In this document: positions 29,238 to 37,444 of the stretch, piece by piece
Position numbering within the stretch: the stretch's first letter is position 1
Layout of the letters: each line of letters starts with the position of its first letter
NCBI RefSeq assembly: GCF_004295125.1
Contig: NZ_CP036170.1
Location: 2,420,501-2,484,500 of the forward strand
DNA from: [Clostridium] scindens ATCC 35704
Lineage (GTDB): Bacteria > Bacillota > Clostridia > Lachnospirales > Lachnospiraceae
Length of the DNA stretch: 64,000 nt
Reading direction: 5' to 3'
Made by a program: the position numbers and the translations under genes
Notes under the pieces: model-generated
Databases searched by the model: none
What the model was told of the DNA's origin: nothing
What the model saw: only the letters and a program-made list of their open reading frames with translations

Positions 29238-30467
29238 TTACGGTTTTGTAAGAAAGGAAAGCGTAAATGTAGTCCCCTCATGGAGAGTGCTTTGTACAGA
29301 AACCAGTCCGTCCTGTCCCTCTACAATAGACTTTGCAAGCGGTAAACCTAAACCAATTCCCTGTGTGTCCAAAGAATGTTTGCTGCGGTAAAAACGCTTA
29401 AAAATGTGGTGTATATCTTCTGGGGCAATACCACTTCCATTATCAGAAATGCAAAGCCGCAGCATATTAGGTGTATTTTCCCATGAGATACGGATAATCC
29501 CACCCGCCATAGTGTGATCCAAAGCATTTTTAACAAGATTTCCAACAGCTTCACTTGTCCAATCCATATCACACCAAATGGATTGTTCCAAATTTCCCTC
29601 TATTACAATTTGTTTATCTTCATTTTGGGCTCTTGTTGTAAGCTCGTTGAGGGCAGTTTTAATAACTTCGCTCACACGACATAGCTTTTTCTCAAAAGAG
29701 ATATTTCCCGTATCTAATCGTGTGATTTTTAGCATGGATTGAATGAGCTGTTCTATACGCTTTAATGCTGTATCAATTTTCTTTGAAAATTCTTTTACCG
29801 TTTCTGCATTATCCGGTTCGGATTCAATAATTTCCTGATACATAGTAAGGGCAGCTAAAGGGGTTTTTAGTTGATGTGAAATGTCGGAAATTGTATTTTT
29901 CAAAAATTCCTTTGTTTTGCATTCTGCTTCTGTTTTTGATTGCAGCATGGTCGCAAGTTGTTCAACAGAAGAAAATAGCCGATAGATTTCTCCCTCACTA
30001 TTTTGTGATAAATGGTTGAAATAATCTCCGTTAATATAACAGCCCACAATATTTTGAGCCTGCAAATAAAGTCTGTTTCTTACCCAAAGAAAAAACAAGG
30101 TGCCCGCGCACAAAAGAAAAATCAATACCATAGTACCAGTTAACAAGATACGAAAGGTATGGGATTGAAACTGCGAAAGAAACGGAAGCAAACTACTAAG
30201 TGTATTAGCACTAATTCCAATTTTACTTAGCAACTCAATTCCGTCTTTATCGGTGGTTGTATTTGAAATAGCAGTTGCAATTATTTCTTCGGAAACCCCT
30301 TGTTCCAAGAGGGAAGATACAACAGCCGTATCGTGTTCTAAATACATTGACTTTGTTACCGATACTTGACTTTGACAGAAGCATATTACTACACCTATCA
30401 TCAAAGCGGAATAGACAATAATAAACAGTAAATAACCTTTTAAATGCTTGTCACGGAAAATAGTCAT
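29238..30467 (-). CDS. Sensor histidine kinase
   Basis: This 409-residue kinase has two membrane helices (about residues 8-30 and 95-120) enclosing a ~65-residue extracellular sensor, then a HAMP-like linker. The H-box is SHQLKTPLAAL, and the ATP-binding region has DNGSGIAPED and GIGLGLPLAKS. ATG 30467 is chosen because GGTGGAGG lies just before it; it overlaps the response regulator stop by four bases. It likely senses the substrate or damage handled by the adjacent ABC transporter. Confidence 0.92.
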   Translation of the reverse strand: MTIFRDKHLKGYLLFIIVYSALMIGVVICFCQSQVSVTKSMYLEHDTAVVSSLLEQGVSEEIIATAISNTTTDKDGIELLSKIGISANTLSSLLPFLSQFQSHTFRILLTGTMVLIFLLCAGTLFFLWVRNRLYLQAQNIVGCYINGDYFNHLSQNSEGEIYRLFSSVEQLATMLQSKTEAECKTKEFLKNTISDISHQLKTPLAALTMYQEIIESEPDNAETVKEFSKKIDTALKRIEQLIQSMLKITRLDTGNISFEKKLCRVSEVIKTALNELTTRAQNEDKQIVIEGNLEQSIWCDMDWTSEAVGNLVKNALDHTMAGGIIRISWENTPNMLRLCISDNGSGIAPEDIHHIFKRFYRSKHSLDTQGIGLGLPLAKSIVEGQDGLVSVQSTLHEGTTFTLSFLTKP

Positions 30468-31162
30468 ACCTCCACCTCTTTCCATTGATAACCAAATCCT
30501 CTTACGGTTATTAAATGCTGCGGGTGGGAAGCGTCAGCTTCAACTTTTTCGCGGAGCCGACGTATATAGACCGACAATGTATTATCATCAACAAAATTTC
30601 CGGCGTCGTCCCATAAATCGTTTAGAATAATTTCTCTGGAAACAATTCTATTTGCGTTTCTTACTAATAAGCAGAGCAGGCGGTATTCAGCACTTGTCAA
30701 GTCTAAAACTTTTCCATTCAAGAGTACACGACTTCCCAACAAGTCAATCAAAATATCCCCACATTCCAATATATTTGTTTTATCCTGTGCTGATATTCCT
30801 GCCCGGCGCAGCAAGGCACGGATGCGGGAACATAATTCCCCCAGTTTAAAAGGTTTGGTAACGTAATCATCCCCGCCGCAATCCAATCCCCGAATTACAT
30901 TTACTTCTTCATCAGAAGCAGTAAGAAATATAATCGGTATCTGTGTATTCTGCTTCCGCACTCTTTCGCAAATTTCAAAACCAGTTCCATCCGGCAATGT
31001 AACATCAAGAATGAGCAAATCGTATTTTTCAATTTGAGTTAAATGTTGCTTTGCTTCTTCAACAGTACGGACAACATCTATGTCAAAACCATTCTTTTTC
31101 AGGGAGTAGCTTAATCCGTCAATTAGACTTATATCATCTTCCAATAGTAGCAATTTATTCAT
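30464..31162 (-). CDS. OmpR/PhoB-family response regulator
   Basis: This 232-residue regulator has a receiver domain with acidic pocket LLLEDD, phospho-acceptor aspartate in LLILDVTLPDG, the LTAS threonine/serine region and the KPF lysine, followed by a winged-helix DNA-binding domain (ITVRGFGYQW at the end). It overlaps the kinase gene and the upstream HTH gene, so three genes are translationally coupled. It probably activates the ABC genes downstream. Confidence 0.93.
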   Translation of the reverse strand: MNKLLLLEDDISLIDGLSYSLKKNGFDIDVVRTVEEAKQHLTQIEKYDLLILDVTLPDGTGFEICERVRKQNTQIPIIFLTASDEEVNVIRGLDCGGDDYVTKPFKLGELCSRIRALLRRAGISAQDKTNILECGDILIDLLGSRVLLNGKVLDLTSAEYRLLCLLVRNANRIVSREIILNDLWDDAGNFVDDNTLSVYIRRLREKVEADASHPQHLITVRGFGYQWKEVEV

Positions 31163-31346
31163 GTTTTAGTTCCTTTCCTCGTTTTGTCCTGCCGTCAATC
31201 GGCTTTTTCGCACCCTTTGGTATGAGCCAAACCCGGCTAAGATGTATCACACCGTCAATTCTATTGTCAGCACAAAGCTTCTGAATCCGCCGTTCGGACA
31301 GTTCCCATTTCTTTGACGCTTCTTGTACGGTCATATATTCAAACAT
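31155..31346 (-). CDS. Small helix-turn-helix (excisionase-like) protein
   Basis: This 63-residue protein has a winged-helix/MerR-like fold: TVQEASKKWELSERRIQKLC, then a wing region VWLIPKGAKKPID. Such proteins are common as excisionases or regulators on integrative elements. It begins the operon with the two-component system, overlapping it by eight bases; GGGAGG stands before ATG 31346. A role in controlling the operon, or as a leftover excisionase, are both possible. Confidence 0.75.
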   Translation of the reverse strand: MFEYMTVQEASKKWELSERRIQKLCADNRIDGVIHLSRVWLIPKGAKKPIDGRTKRGKELKHE

Positions 31347-31600
31347 AATAAACCTCCCATAAAATATTCACTATATATTATAGGCGTTTGACCGAATGAT
31401 ATCAATGCGTTACTTGTGAATATTCCTTTATCTGAGATCGCCACCTGCGGTGACGGCTGCGCGTTCTGCGAACACTGAAAAAGTAAAAAAGTAAAGTCCT
31501 TAACATAAAAAACTCTAATAGTATTCAGAAGCCGAGAAGACTGAATATAGAAAGTGAAATGATGGAGTAACAGGAAATATAAAAATAATTGAAAAGTATA

Positions 31601-31629
31601 TTGACAAATAGGAGTAAATATGCTAATAT
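31601..31629 (+). promoter_or_regulatory. Near-consensus promoter in a gene-free region
   Basis: TTGACA (31601-31606), 17 bases, TAATAT (31624-31629), with TG one base ahead of the -10. It points rightward into a stretch with no ORF. From 31347 to 31600 nothing convincing is coded. Confidence 0.7.
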
Positions 31630-31635
31630 TATAAA

Positions 31636-32113
31636 CAAATAATAGACGAGACAAAAACAAATAGTTCTATAGTTAATTCGTTTGGAGTCAGTTTATTATT
31701 TCAAAGATTTGAAGAGCATTGTATCATTTATAAAAGATTTTGAAAAGATATTTTATCAGAGGATAAATCATAGTTTCAAAATAAAATGTTTATAAGTGTG
31801 AAGATGCAGATTCAAATTATAGTTTATGAAAGGGAGGTACAGACCACCAAAGAATTAAACTATGAGTGCTGATTCAGATTAGCGGACTTGAGGAAGGCGG
31901 ATATCGGAAAGCAGAGTACCGTGAGATGGAGATTAAAAGATTGAAACAGTAACGGGAAGGTCATATGCCGGAGGGTAGGATGCCAGAAGAGAAGGTTAAG
32001 AAAGATCAGTAAAAAATTACCACACCCTGTATACAGGAGAAAGAGGTAAGAATGATTGAAGAATCAAAGTAAAGATGGGTATCAATGTAAGATTAGTTGA
32101 TACCCATCTTTAC
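31636..32113 (+). ncRNA. Candidate large noncoding RNA (~480 nt), family unassigned
   Basis: The transcript predicted from the promoter at 31601 to the terminator at 32069-32113 holds no ORF of 60 codons in any frame. It is purine-rich in its 3' half and shows possible helices: TATAGTTTA near 31824 with TAAACTATG near 31857 (nine pairs including one G-U) enclosing a GGAGGT/ACCACC hairpin, and a self-complementary CCTGTATACAGG near 32028. I cannot match it to a named family from memory; ROOL-, GOLLD- or raiA-type RNAs would need a covariance search. A decayed gene with a surviving promoter is the alternative. Confidence 0.4.
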
Positions 32114-32120
32114 TGTTGTA
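32069..32120 (+). terminator. Strong stem-loop ending the candidate RNA
   Basis: A perfect 17-base inverted repeat, GTAAAGATGGGTATCAA (32069-32085) and its complement (32097-32113), has an 11-base loop. The following U-rich tail is weak (TGTTGTATTTTA), so it may be an RNA end structure as much as a classical terminator. Confidence 0.65.
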
Positions 32121-32300
32121 TTTTAGAAGGCGATCCGAATAATAGAGAAAGGAAAAGTATGAGTATTCAAAGGTAATATCATATAAACACTACTATGCAG
32201 ATTGATATATAGGCAGTTATGAAACTCCCTGCTTTTGCGGAAAGCAGTCAGAGGCAGAGAGGAATATGCAGAGAATCTCGGGAAAGAGCAAGGGCAACTT

Positions 32301-32332
32301 CCGCCATCGCTTCGGGAAACTGCGATGGGCGG
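32301..32332. other. Hairpin in gene-free stretch 32121-32376
   Basis: CCGCCATCGC (32301-32310) pairs with GCGATGGGCGG (32322-32332) with one bulged G, flanked by a weaker CAAGG/CCTTG pair. A smaller CTGCTTT/AAAGCAG hairpin lies near 32230. No gene is convincing here. Confidence 0.4.
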
Positions 32333-32376
32333 CCTTGCAGTCACAAGGACGGCAAGAAGATGAGCAGATGTCTGAC

Positions 32377-32418
32377 AGAAAAAACTTCAGGCTGAAGCAT
32401 AGCATGCTCAGCCTGAAG
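32377..32418 (-). terminator. Terminator of substrate-binding lipoprotein gene
   Basis: On the minus strand CTTCAGGCTGA (32418-32408) pairs perfectly with TCAGCCTGAAG (32395-32385), followed by TTTTTT, 27 bases after the stop codon. Confidence 0.85.
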
Positions 32419-32444
32419 GAGAAGCAGGTAGATGGGCTGCCTTA

Positions 32445-33491
32445 TTATTTTGTAGCCTTATCAGCAAAATCTGTTGTCACAAGGTCTTTATACGGCGCGC
32501 GTTTATCCAGTTCGCCGGCGTCTTCCAGGATATCCTGCAGAAGGTTGAAACTGTCTTCTTCAAATACCAGATTGTCTTTCCAGGTATCCTGATCGTAGTA
32601 ACGTTCCACAATCATAGTAATCGTGTCCAGATCGGTCTCTTTGAACTGAGGGGCTATAATGCCGGCAATATCTTCCGGCGTGTGGGACTGGACATAATCC
32701 ATGCCTTTCTGCAGCGCATTGGTAAATCCCTGGATGACTTTGGGGTTCTTGTCAATATAACTCTGCTTTGCGGAGAATGCAGTGTATGGCACATAACCGC
32801 TGTCTGTTCCGAGAGAGGCAACAACATAGCCTTTGCCTTCTTTTTCAAGGTTGGTGGCGCCTGGCTCGAATTCAACCGTAAAGTCAGCCTGCCCTTCCGA
32901 GAATGCGGCAGCAGTAGAGCCGAAGTCGATACTCTGGTCGATATTTACATCCTTTGCAGGGTCGATATTGTTCTGGTTAAGGATGTATTCAAATACCATC
33001 TCAGGCATGCCGCCTTTGCGGCCGCCAAGCACATTTTTACCTTTGATATCTTCCCAGGTGAAGTCAGGCATCTCTTCCCGGGCTACTAGGAAGTTGCCGG
33101 CCCGCTGGGTCAGCTGGGCGAAGTTGACGACGTAGTCGTTGGCGCCCTCGTTGTAGGTGTAGATGGATGCTTCAGATCCCATGAAGCCGATGTCTGCGCT
33201 GCCTGAAAGGACTGCGGTCATGGTCTTGTCGGCGCCAAATCCTGTAACCAGATCCAGGTCGATCCCCTCATCCGCAAAATATCCTGCCTCAATGGCTACA
33301 TACATCGGTGCATAGAAGATAGAGTGGGCCACTTCATTTAAGATGACCTTTGTTGGCTCCTTCTTTGTCTCTTCTTTCTTTGCTTTCGTATCTGAAGATG
33401 CGGTTTCTGCGTCATTTTTGGATGAGCAGGCAAGAAGAGAGGTCATTGCCATGGCAACGACGAGTGATACAGCAATGAATCGCTTTTTCAT
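32445..33491 (-). CDS. NMT1/SsuA-type ABC transporter substrate-binding lipoprotein
   Basis: This 348-residue exported lipoprotein has a signal peptide with a lipobox LLAC (lipidated C22), then an Ala/Lys/Glu linker. The mature part resembles NMT1/THI5-like binding proteins for nitrogen- or sulfur-containing small molecules (APMYVAIEAGYFADEGIDL, then GSADIGFMGSE). No permease or ATPase gene is adjacent on either side, so it is an orphan here and must use a transporter coded elsewhere. It has its own promoter and terminator. Confidence 0.88.
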   Translation of the reverse strand: MKKRFIAVSLVVAMAMTSLLACSSKNDAETASSDTKAKKEETKKEPTKVILNEVAHSIFYAPMYVAIEAGYFADEGIDLDLVTGFGADKTMTAVLSGSADIGFMGSEASIYTYNEGANDYVVNFAQLTQRAGNFLVAREEMPDFTWEDIKGKNVLGGRKGGMPEMVFEYILNQNNIDPAKDVNIDQSIDFGSTAAAFSEGQADFTVEFEPGATNLEKEGKGYVVASLGTDSGYVPYTAFSAKQSYIDKNPKVIQGFTNALQKGMDYVQSHTPEDIAGIIAPQFKETDLDTITMIVERYYDQDTWKDNLVFEEDSFNLLQDILEDAGELDKRAPYKDLVTTDFADKATK

Positions 33492-33519
33492 ATAATCCTC
33501 CTTAAAATTCTAATGCTAT

Positions 33520-33548
33520 AGTATATTCGGCAAAGAAGGATTTGTTAC
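33520..33548 (-). promoter_or_regulatory. Promoter of substrate-binding lipoprotein gene
   Basis: On the minus strand GTAACA (33543-33548) and TATACT (33520-33525) are 17 bases apart, 28 bases ahead of the start codon. An AAGGAGG site follows. Confidence 0.5.
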
Positions 33549-33560
33549 CATCCGTATGGG

Positions 33561-34037
33561 TTAGCAGATTACGATGATTTTTCGAGGCGTGGTCTGCGGC
33601 GGAATACTTCTGGTTGTCGTGGAATAGTATACGATTAGCAGTTTTCCTCCAAGAGAGCATTCGAAGGGCTGGCCATTGGAAGTCACGACTGGCGTGTAAC
33701 GCTCCAAATTCAATTTAAGAGACCCATCCAGGGCTTCTAGATTATCATCGAAGTAGCCTGCATACATGGTCTCATACGGATTGCGGCGTCCGATAAAGAC
33801 TGCCTGGTATTGTGGTGGAAATATGAGTGGTATGGGAAGGTTGGCATCATAGAAGGCGGCCACATTCATGCCGGGCCGCAGACGTACTTCATTGATGACG
33901 TACGTATCCGGCCCGACAATAAAGTTGCTGATCCCATCAGAATTGCGTATGCTGACCTGCCGCTGGCAGCAGTCATCGCCAAATGCTGTGATGTCCTGGA
34001 TTACTCCTGTAATTGGAACTAGATTCATGGAAGGCAT
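33561..34037 (-). CDS. Conserved-looking hypothetical protein, 158 residues
   Basis: I do not recognise this protein. It starts at ATG 34037 after GGGGGAT. It has no signal peptide or membrane helix. The sequence is rich in beta-type segments (GVIQDITAFG, CQRQVSIRN, LRPGMNVAAFYD, QYQAVFIG), suggesting a small beta-barrel or OB-like fold, and the end repeats short polar strands. It lies downstream of a 65-residue small protein and probably shares its transcript. Confidence 0.65.
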   Translation of the reverse strand: MPSMNLVPITGVIQDITAFGDDCCQRQVSIRNSDGISNFIVGPDTYVINEVRLRPGMNVAAFYDANLPIPLIFPPQYQAVFIGRRNPYETMYAGYFDDNLEALDGSLKLNLERYTPVVTSNGQPFECSLGGKLLIVYYSTTTRSIPPQTTPRKIIVIC

Positions 34038-34073
34038 AATTAATCCCCCGTTTTTGATTAATATATGCCGGGA

Positions 34074-34271
34074 TTATTTGGATTGTTCTTCTGGCTTGAT
34101 ATTGGCTACCTTGGCATTGGGAGGAAGGAAATGGTACAGATCCTCATATGACTCAAGTTCTTCGATGGAGATGGGCTCGGAAGGGATAAGTCCGGTACAG
34201 TCCTGCTTGGAAGCCGCATTGGACAAGTAGTCATAATCATCAATAGTTTTCTGGTTTTTCTCATCTTTCAT
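34074..34271 (-). CDS. Small acidic hypothetical protein, 65 residues
   Basis: An acidic, probably soluble small protein with no recognised domain; DDYDYLSNAAS and EELESYEDLYHFLP are its clearest features. ATG 34271 is preferred over an upstream in-frame start because GGAGG stands 11 bases before it. It begins a two-gene minus-strand unit divergent from the PHP phosphoesterase. Confidence 0.6.
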   Translation of the reverse strand: MKDEKNQKTIDDYDYLSNAASKQDCTGLIPSEPISIEELESYEDLYHFLPPNAKVANIKPEEQSK

Positions 34272-34396
34272 AAGTATATTACCTCCGGTTCTTTGCAAAA
34301 ATATAAAAAGATTAACATTAGATTGTGTAGAAAAAGAGAAGGGTATACTGTATAATATTTCCATGAGTGTTTAGATTGAAGAAAGAAGGTCCTATT

Positions 34397-35122
34397 ATGA
34401 ACATTGAAATTGACACGCATACCCATACGCTGGCCAGCGGCCATGCATATAATACCCTCAGGGAGATGGCGGCCATGGCTGCCGAAAAAGGACTTAAAGG
34501 ACTGGCTATCACCGAACATTCTCCAAAGATGCCTGGAACTTGCCATATCTTCTACTTTCAGAACCTTAGAGTGGTTCCAAGAACCATGTACGGCATCGAA
34601 CTGCTGATGGGCACGGAGTTGAATATTATGAACGAGCAAGGAGAAGTAGACCTGCCGCAGACTCTATTAAAGGAAATGGATATAGCCATTGCCAGCATGC
34701 ATACACCCTGCTATGAGGGAGAGAAGACCACGGAGAAGATTACGCAGGCATATTTGAAGGTAATGGAAAATGAATATGTAGATATTATCGGACATCCGGA
34801 TGATGGAAGATTCCCGGCAGACTACAAGGAACTGGCGAAGGCCGCCAAAAGGACGCATACGCTGCTGGAAGTTAACAATTCCTCGCTCCGTCCTACTGGC
34901 TTCAGGGTGAATACCCAGGAGAACTGCCTGAAGATGTTAAAAGCATGCAAAGAAGAAGGAGCCATGATCGTGCTTGGAAGCGATTCTCATGTGGATGTGG
35001 ATATTGCTAATTGCCAGTATGCCGCAGAATTGGTAAAGAAAGCGGATTTTCCAGAAGAATTAGTGGCTAATTCCAGTCTGGAAAAATTGAAGGCTTCTTT
35101 AAAACGGAATAAAAAGGTATAG
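34397..35122 (+). CDS. PHP-domain phosphoesterase (YcdX-like)
   Basis: This 241-residue metal-dependent phosphoesterase has PHP metal motifs DTHTHT, ITEHS, SMHTP, GHPDD and GSDSHV, matching the trinuclear-zinc YcdX/histidinol-phosphatase-like group. The true substrate is unknown. ATG 34397 is preferred to TTG 34367 because AGAAGG lies just upstream and the HTH motif is near the N-terminus in this family. Confidence 0.88.
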   Translation: MNIEIDTHTHTLASGHAYNTLREMAAMAAEKGLKGLAITEHSPKMPGTCHIFYFQNLRVVPRTMYGIELLMGTELNIMNEQGEVDLPQTLLKEMDIAIASMHTPCYEGEKTTEKITQAYLKVMENEYVDIIGHPDDGRFPADYKELAKAAKRTHTLLEVNNSSLRPTGFRVNTQENCLKMLKACKEEGAMIVLGSDSHVDVDIANCQYAAELVKKADFPEELVANSSLEKLKASLKRNKKV

Positions 35123-35186
35123 ACTTTACAAATTTAGTGTGTTAAAATGTAACAGTAATGAAATTTGTTACAAAGGAGATAATATT

Positions 35187-35486
35187 ATGAGTAAAAAGAT
35201 TAGGACTGAGGCAGTAGATTATCTGTTTAGTGCTATATTAAGTCTGAAAGATAAAGAAGAATGCTATACTTTTTTTGAGGATATCTGTACGATTAATGAA
35301 TTGTTGTCATTGTCCCAGAGATTTGAAGTGGCAAAGATGCTGAGAGAACATAAGACATACCTTGAGATTGCGGAGAAGACAGGTGCATCAACAGCGACCA
35401 TAAGTCGTGTAAATCGTTCGTTAAATTACGGAAATGACGGATATGACATGGTATTCGAAAGAATCAAGACAAAAGAGGAAGAATAA
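35187..35486 (+). CDS. TrpR-like protein YerC/YecD
   Basis: This 99-residue protein is of the YerC family: an all-helical TrpR-like DNA-binding domain (LLSLSQRFEVAKML, then the helix-turn-helix YLEIAEKTGASTATISRV). ATG 35187 has AAAGGAG upstream; the longer frame from 35139 is unlikely. Despite the similarity to the tryptophan repressor, its role in Firmicutes is unclear. It ends at a terminator shared with the convergent gene. Confidence 0.88.
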   Translation: MSKKIRTEAVDYLFSAILSLKDKEECYTFFEDICTINELLSLSQRFEVAKMLREHKTYLEIAEKTGASTATISRVNRSLNYGNDGYDMVFERIKTKEEE

Positions 35487-35526
35487 AGAAGAAATAAGGC
35501 TGACTGGCCTTATTTCTTCTTTTTAT
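35486..35526. terminator. Bidirectional terminator between yerC and DUF1836 genes
   Basis: A perfect 15-base stem (35486-35500 with 35507-35521) with a six-base loop TGACTG is followed by T residues rightward and preceded by A residues. It overlaps the last four codons of the convergent DUF1836 gene. Confidence 0.85.
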
Positions 35527-36121
35527 CCTGAATCGGCTCAGGAAGATCATCAATTAACTTTTCAATCAGCAGTTTCTTTACGTATACGTCGAAACTCAGG
35601 CTGCAAATGAATGCGAAGAACTGCAAATAATCTTGCTCTGCGTCAGGGGCATCTGCAAAACTGTTAAGCGCCGCATTGTAGGACTTGGCAACATCCTTCT
35701 GCAAGTTCTCAATCCGGGATTTCTCCAGTTTGCAGATCTCTTCATAGATAGAAGTAATATTGAAGTCCTTGTGATTATCGAAATGTTTTTCTGTGATCGG
35801 CGCTAAAAGCGTCTCGATATCCTTGATGGAAAGAATATTTTTAAAATAGTATATGAATATCATGACCAGGACATGCTCTTTGGAATACTTCTTCTTAACC
35901 GGAGGCGGCAGAAGATTATTTTTTGCGTAATTGTTGATCATCGTCTTAGTCAGAATCTTATCGTCCTTATGTCTTTTGGTAGACTGAAGCTGTTCCTCCA
36001 TAAAGGTAGTTACCTGATCCATGTATAGATCTATATTCGGGATATTCTCCGGTCTCACGTAATCGATTCGCGAGATGCTGAATAGAATGCTGTTCAGCAT
36101 ATCTTTTGTGTCAATTGTCAT
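35510..36121 (-). CDS. DUF1836 domain protein
   Basis: This 203-residue cytoplasmic protein of family DUF1836 has a MerR-like recognition part (ILTKTMINNYAKNNLLPPP) followed by KKYSKEHVLVMIFIYYFKN. The family is found in Firmicutes and is likely a DNA-binding regulator, but no regulon is known. ATG 36121 is chosen because GAGGTG lies six bases before it; an in-frame GTG exists at 36130. The C-terminus is a lysine run lying within the terminator stem. Confidence 0.85.
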   Translation of the reverse strand: MTIDTKDMLNSILFSISRIDYVRPENIPNIDLYMDQVTTFMEEQLQSTKRHKDDKILTKTMINNYAKNNLLPPPVKKKYSKEHVLVMIFIYYFKNILSIKDIETLLAPITEKHFDNHKDFNITSIYEEICKLEKSRIENLQKDVAKSYNAALNSFADAPDAEQDYLQFFAFICSLSFDVYVKKLLIEKLIDDLPEPIQDKKKK

Positions 36122-36238
36122 GTTAATCACCTCAATATAGATATTATATAGTATTAAAAACTAGATGACAAGGGCTTTTTGTCTCTAAGACAGTTTTTAC
36201 CAGTACATTTTTAATCGGCTTGATTTTAGCGACCAATG

Positions 36239-36267
36239 TTGATATTCCAATTTTCATGGTTTATAAT
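36239..36267 (+). promoter_or_regulatory. Promoter of EFR1 ferredoxin gene
   Basis: TTGATA (36239-36244) and TATAAT (36262-36267) are 17 bases apart; a ~105-base leader precedes the start. Confidence 0.6.
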
Positions 36268-36379
36268 AGATAAATCTCAACCCGGCAAGCAGCAGTTTGA
36301 CGGAACTGTCAAGATTTTGGAAGCAGGTAGAGCCTATGATGGAACTATGTCATAAGAAAAGTCAGGAGGAAATGAAAGT

Positions 36380-37141
36380 ATGAGCGTATATTCAATATAT
36401 TTTAGCCCTACAGGAGGCACGGAAAAAGTAATGGATATTCTTGCAGATGTATGGAAAGTGGATGCGCAGATTGATCTGTCCGTATTAGAAGATGATTATG
36501 AGAACTATCAGTTTAATCAAGAAGACATCTGCCTATTCGGCGTTCCGTCCTATGGAGGAAGGGTTCCGGATGCGGCGCTTGCCCGTATTCGGAAGATGAA
36601 GGCAGGAAATGCCTCGGCAGTCATGGTGGTGGCATACGGGAATCGCGCCTATGATGATACGCTATTGGAACTTAAAAATGAACTTTGTGAATGTGGGTAC
36701 CGGGTAAAGGCCGCCATTGCCGCAGTTACAGAGCACTCTATTATGAGGCAGTTTGCAAGTGGACGGCCGGATCAGCAGGATGTAAAGGAATTAAGGGAGT
36801 ACGCCCGCAAGATTCAGGATTCTATGGCTAAGCCTGGGGATGGGGAATTGAAAGTGCCTGGAAAAATGCCTTACAGGGAATATAATGGGGTACCCTTTAA
36901 GCCAAAAGCAAGGAGCAAGTGCACCAGCTGCGGCAAATGCGCGGCGGAATGTCCGGTAGGGGCAATCCCGAAGGATGCGCCGTCAACGGTAGATGATAAG
37001 AAGTGCATCTCCTGCATGCGCTGCGTGGCGATCTGCCCCTATGGGGCAAGGACGCTTGGAAAGGTAATGCTGCTTGCTGCGTCTCAAAAGATGAAGAAAG
37101 CATGCAGCGGCCATAAGGAGAATGAGTTGTTCTTACCTTAG
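36380..37141 (+). CDS. EFR1-family flavodoxin-ferredoxin fusion
   Basis: This 253-residue protein couples a flavodoxin-like N-terminal half (YFSPTGGTEKV as the FMN phosphate loop, FGVPSYGGRVP) to two [4Fe-4S] ferredoxin clusters near the C-terminus (CTSCGKCAAECP and CISCMRCVAICP). It is likely a cytoplasmic electron carrier or small reductase in anaerobic metabolism. AGGAGG precedes ATG 36380. It is transcribed alone. Confidence 0.9.
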   Translation: MSVYSIYFSPTGGTEKVMDILADVWKVDAQIDLSVLEDDYENYQFNQEDICLFGVPSYGGRVPDAALARIRKMKAGNASAVMVVAYGNRAYDDTLLELKNELCECGYRVKAAIAAVTEHSIMRQFASGRPDQQDVKELREYARKIQDSMAKPGDGELKVPGKMPYREYNGVPFKPKARSKCTSCGKCAAECPVGAIPKDAPSTVDDKKCISCMRCVAICPYGARTLGKVMLLAASQKMKKACSGHKENELFLP

Positions 37142-37176
37142 AAAGTTCAAGAAGGGAAATGTTAGAGATGTTAAAA

Positions 37177-37242
37177 GCAGTGTCAGCTGCACGATCTGTG
37201 CCGTCGCTTCTGGGTTCATGCCCCGGCATTCGACGACACTGC
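37177..37242. repeat. Inverted repeat downstream of EFR1 gene
   Basis: GCAGTGTC (37177-37184) and GACACTGC (37235-37242) form outer arms and CGTCG/CGACG inner arms. A 34-codon frame from 37160 has a GAAGGG site but no recognisable product. The function is unknown. Confidence 0.35.
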
Positions 37243-37354
37243 CGGAAAAATTGGATTATATAGACAAAGATGCAGAGTAAGATTTGTGAAATATGCACAT
37301 ATATAGCAGAGGGAAACTTTGGTTACTTTATAACTTAAAAAGCCATTTAGAACA

Positions 37355-37427
37355 TGATATAATGATTTAGAAATATGGTTGTAGTTTTTTCGTGAAGACC
37401 ATGCACGAAAAAGCCGCAGCCTTTTTT
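37355..37427 (+). promoter_or_regulatory. Extended -10 promoter running straight into a terminator
   Basis: TGATATAAT (37355-37363) is an extended -10. About 14 bases on, a long hairpin begins: GGTTGTAG plus TTTTTCGTG (37377-37394) with CACGAAAAA plus CCGCAGCC (37404-37420), then TTTTTTT. Any transcript would be only ~55 bases. It may be a tiny RNA or, more simply, the terminator of the EFR1 gene with a chance promoter. Confidence 0.4.
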
Positions 37428-37444
37428 TGTTGTCTTGTACTTGA

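Noticed and set aside
31331-31660. 109-codon minus-strand ORF beyond the HTH gene
   Set aside because: Low-complexity Phe/Leu-rich translation of A/T-rich DNA, no ribosome site, and it crosses the strong plus-strand promoter.
32217-32592. Overlapping ORFs on both strands around 32.2-32.6 kb
   Set aside because: They run across a hairpin and the terminator of the lipoprotein gene and into its antisense; no family likeness.
36897-37298. 133-codon antisense ORF over the ferredoxin domain
   Set aside because: Antisense shadow of the cysteine-rich ferredoxin clusters.
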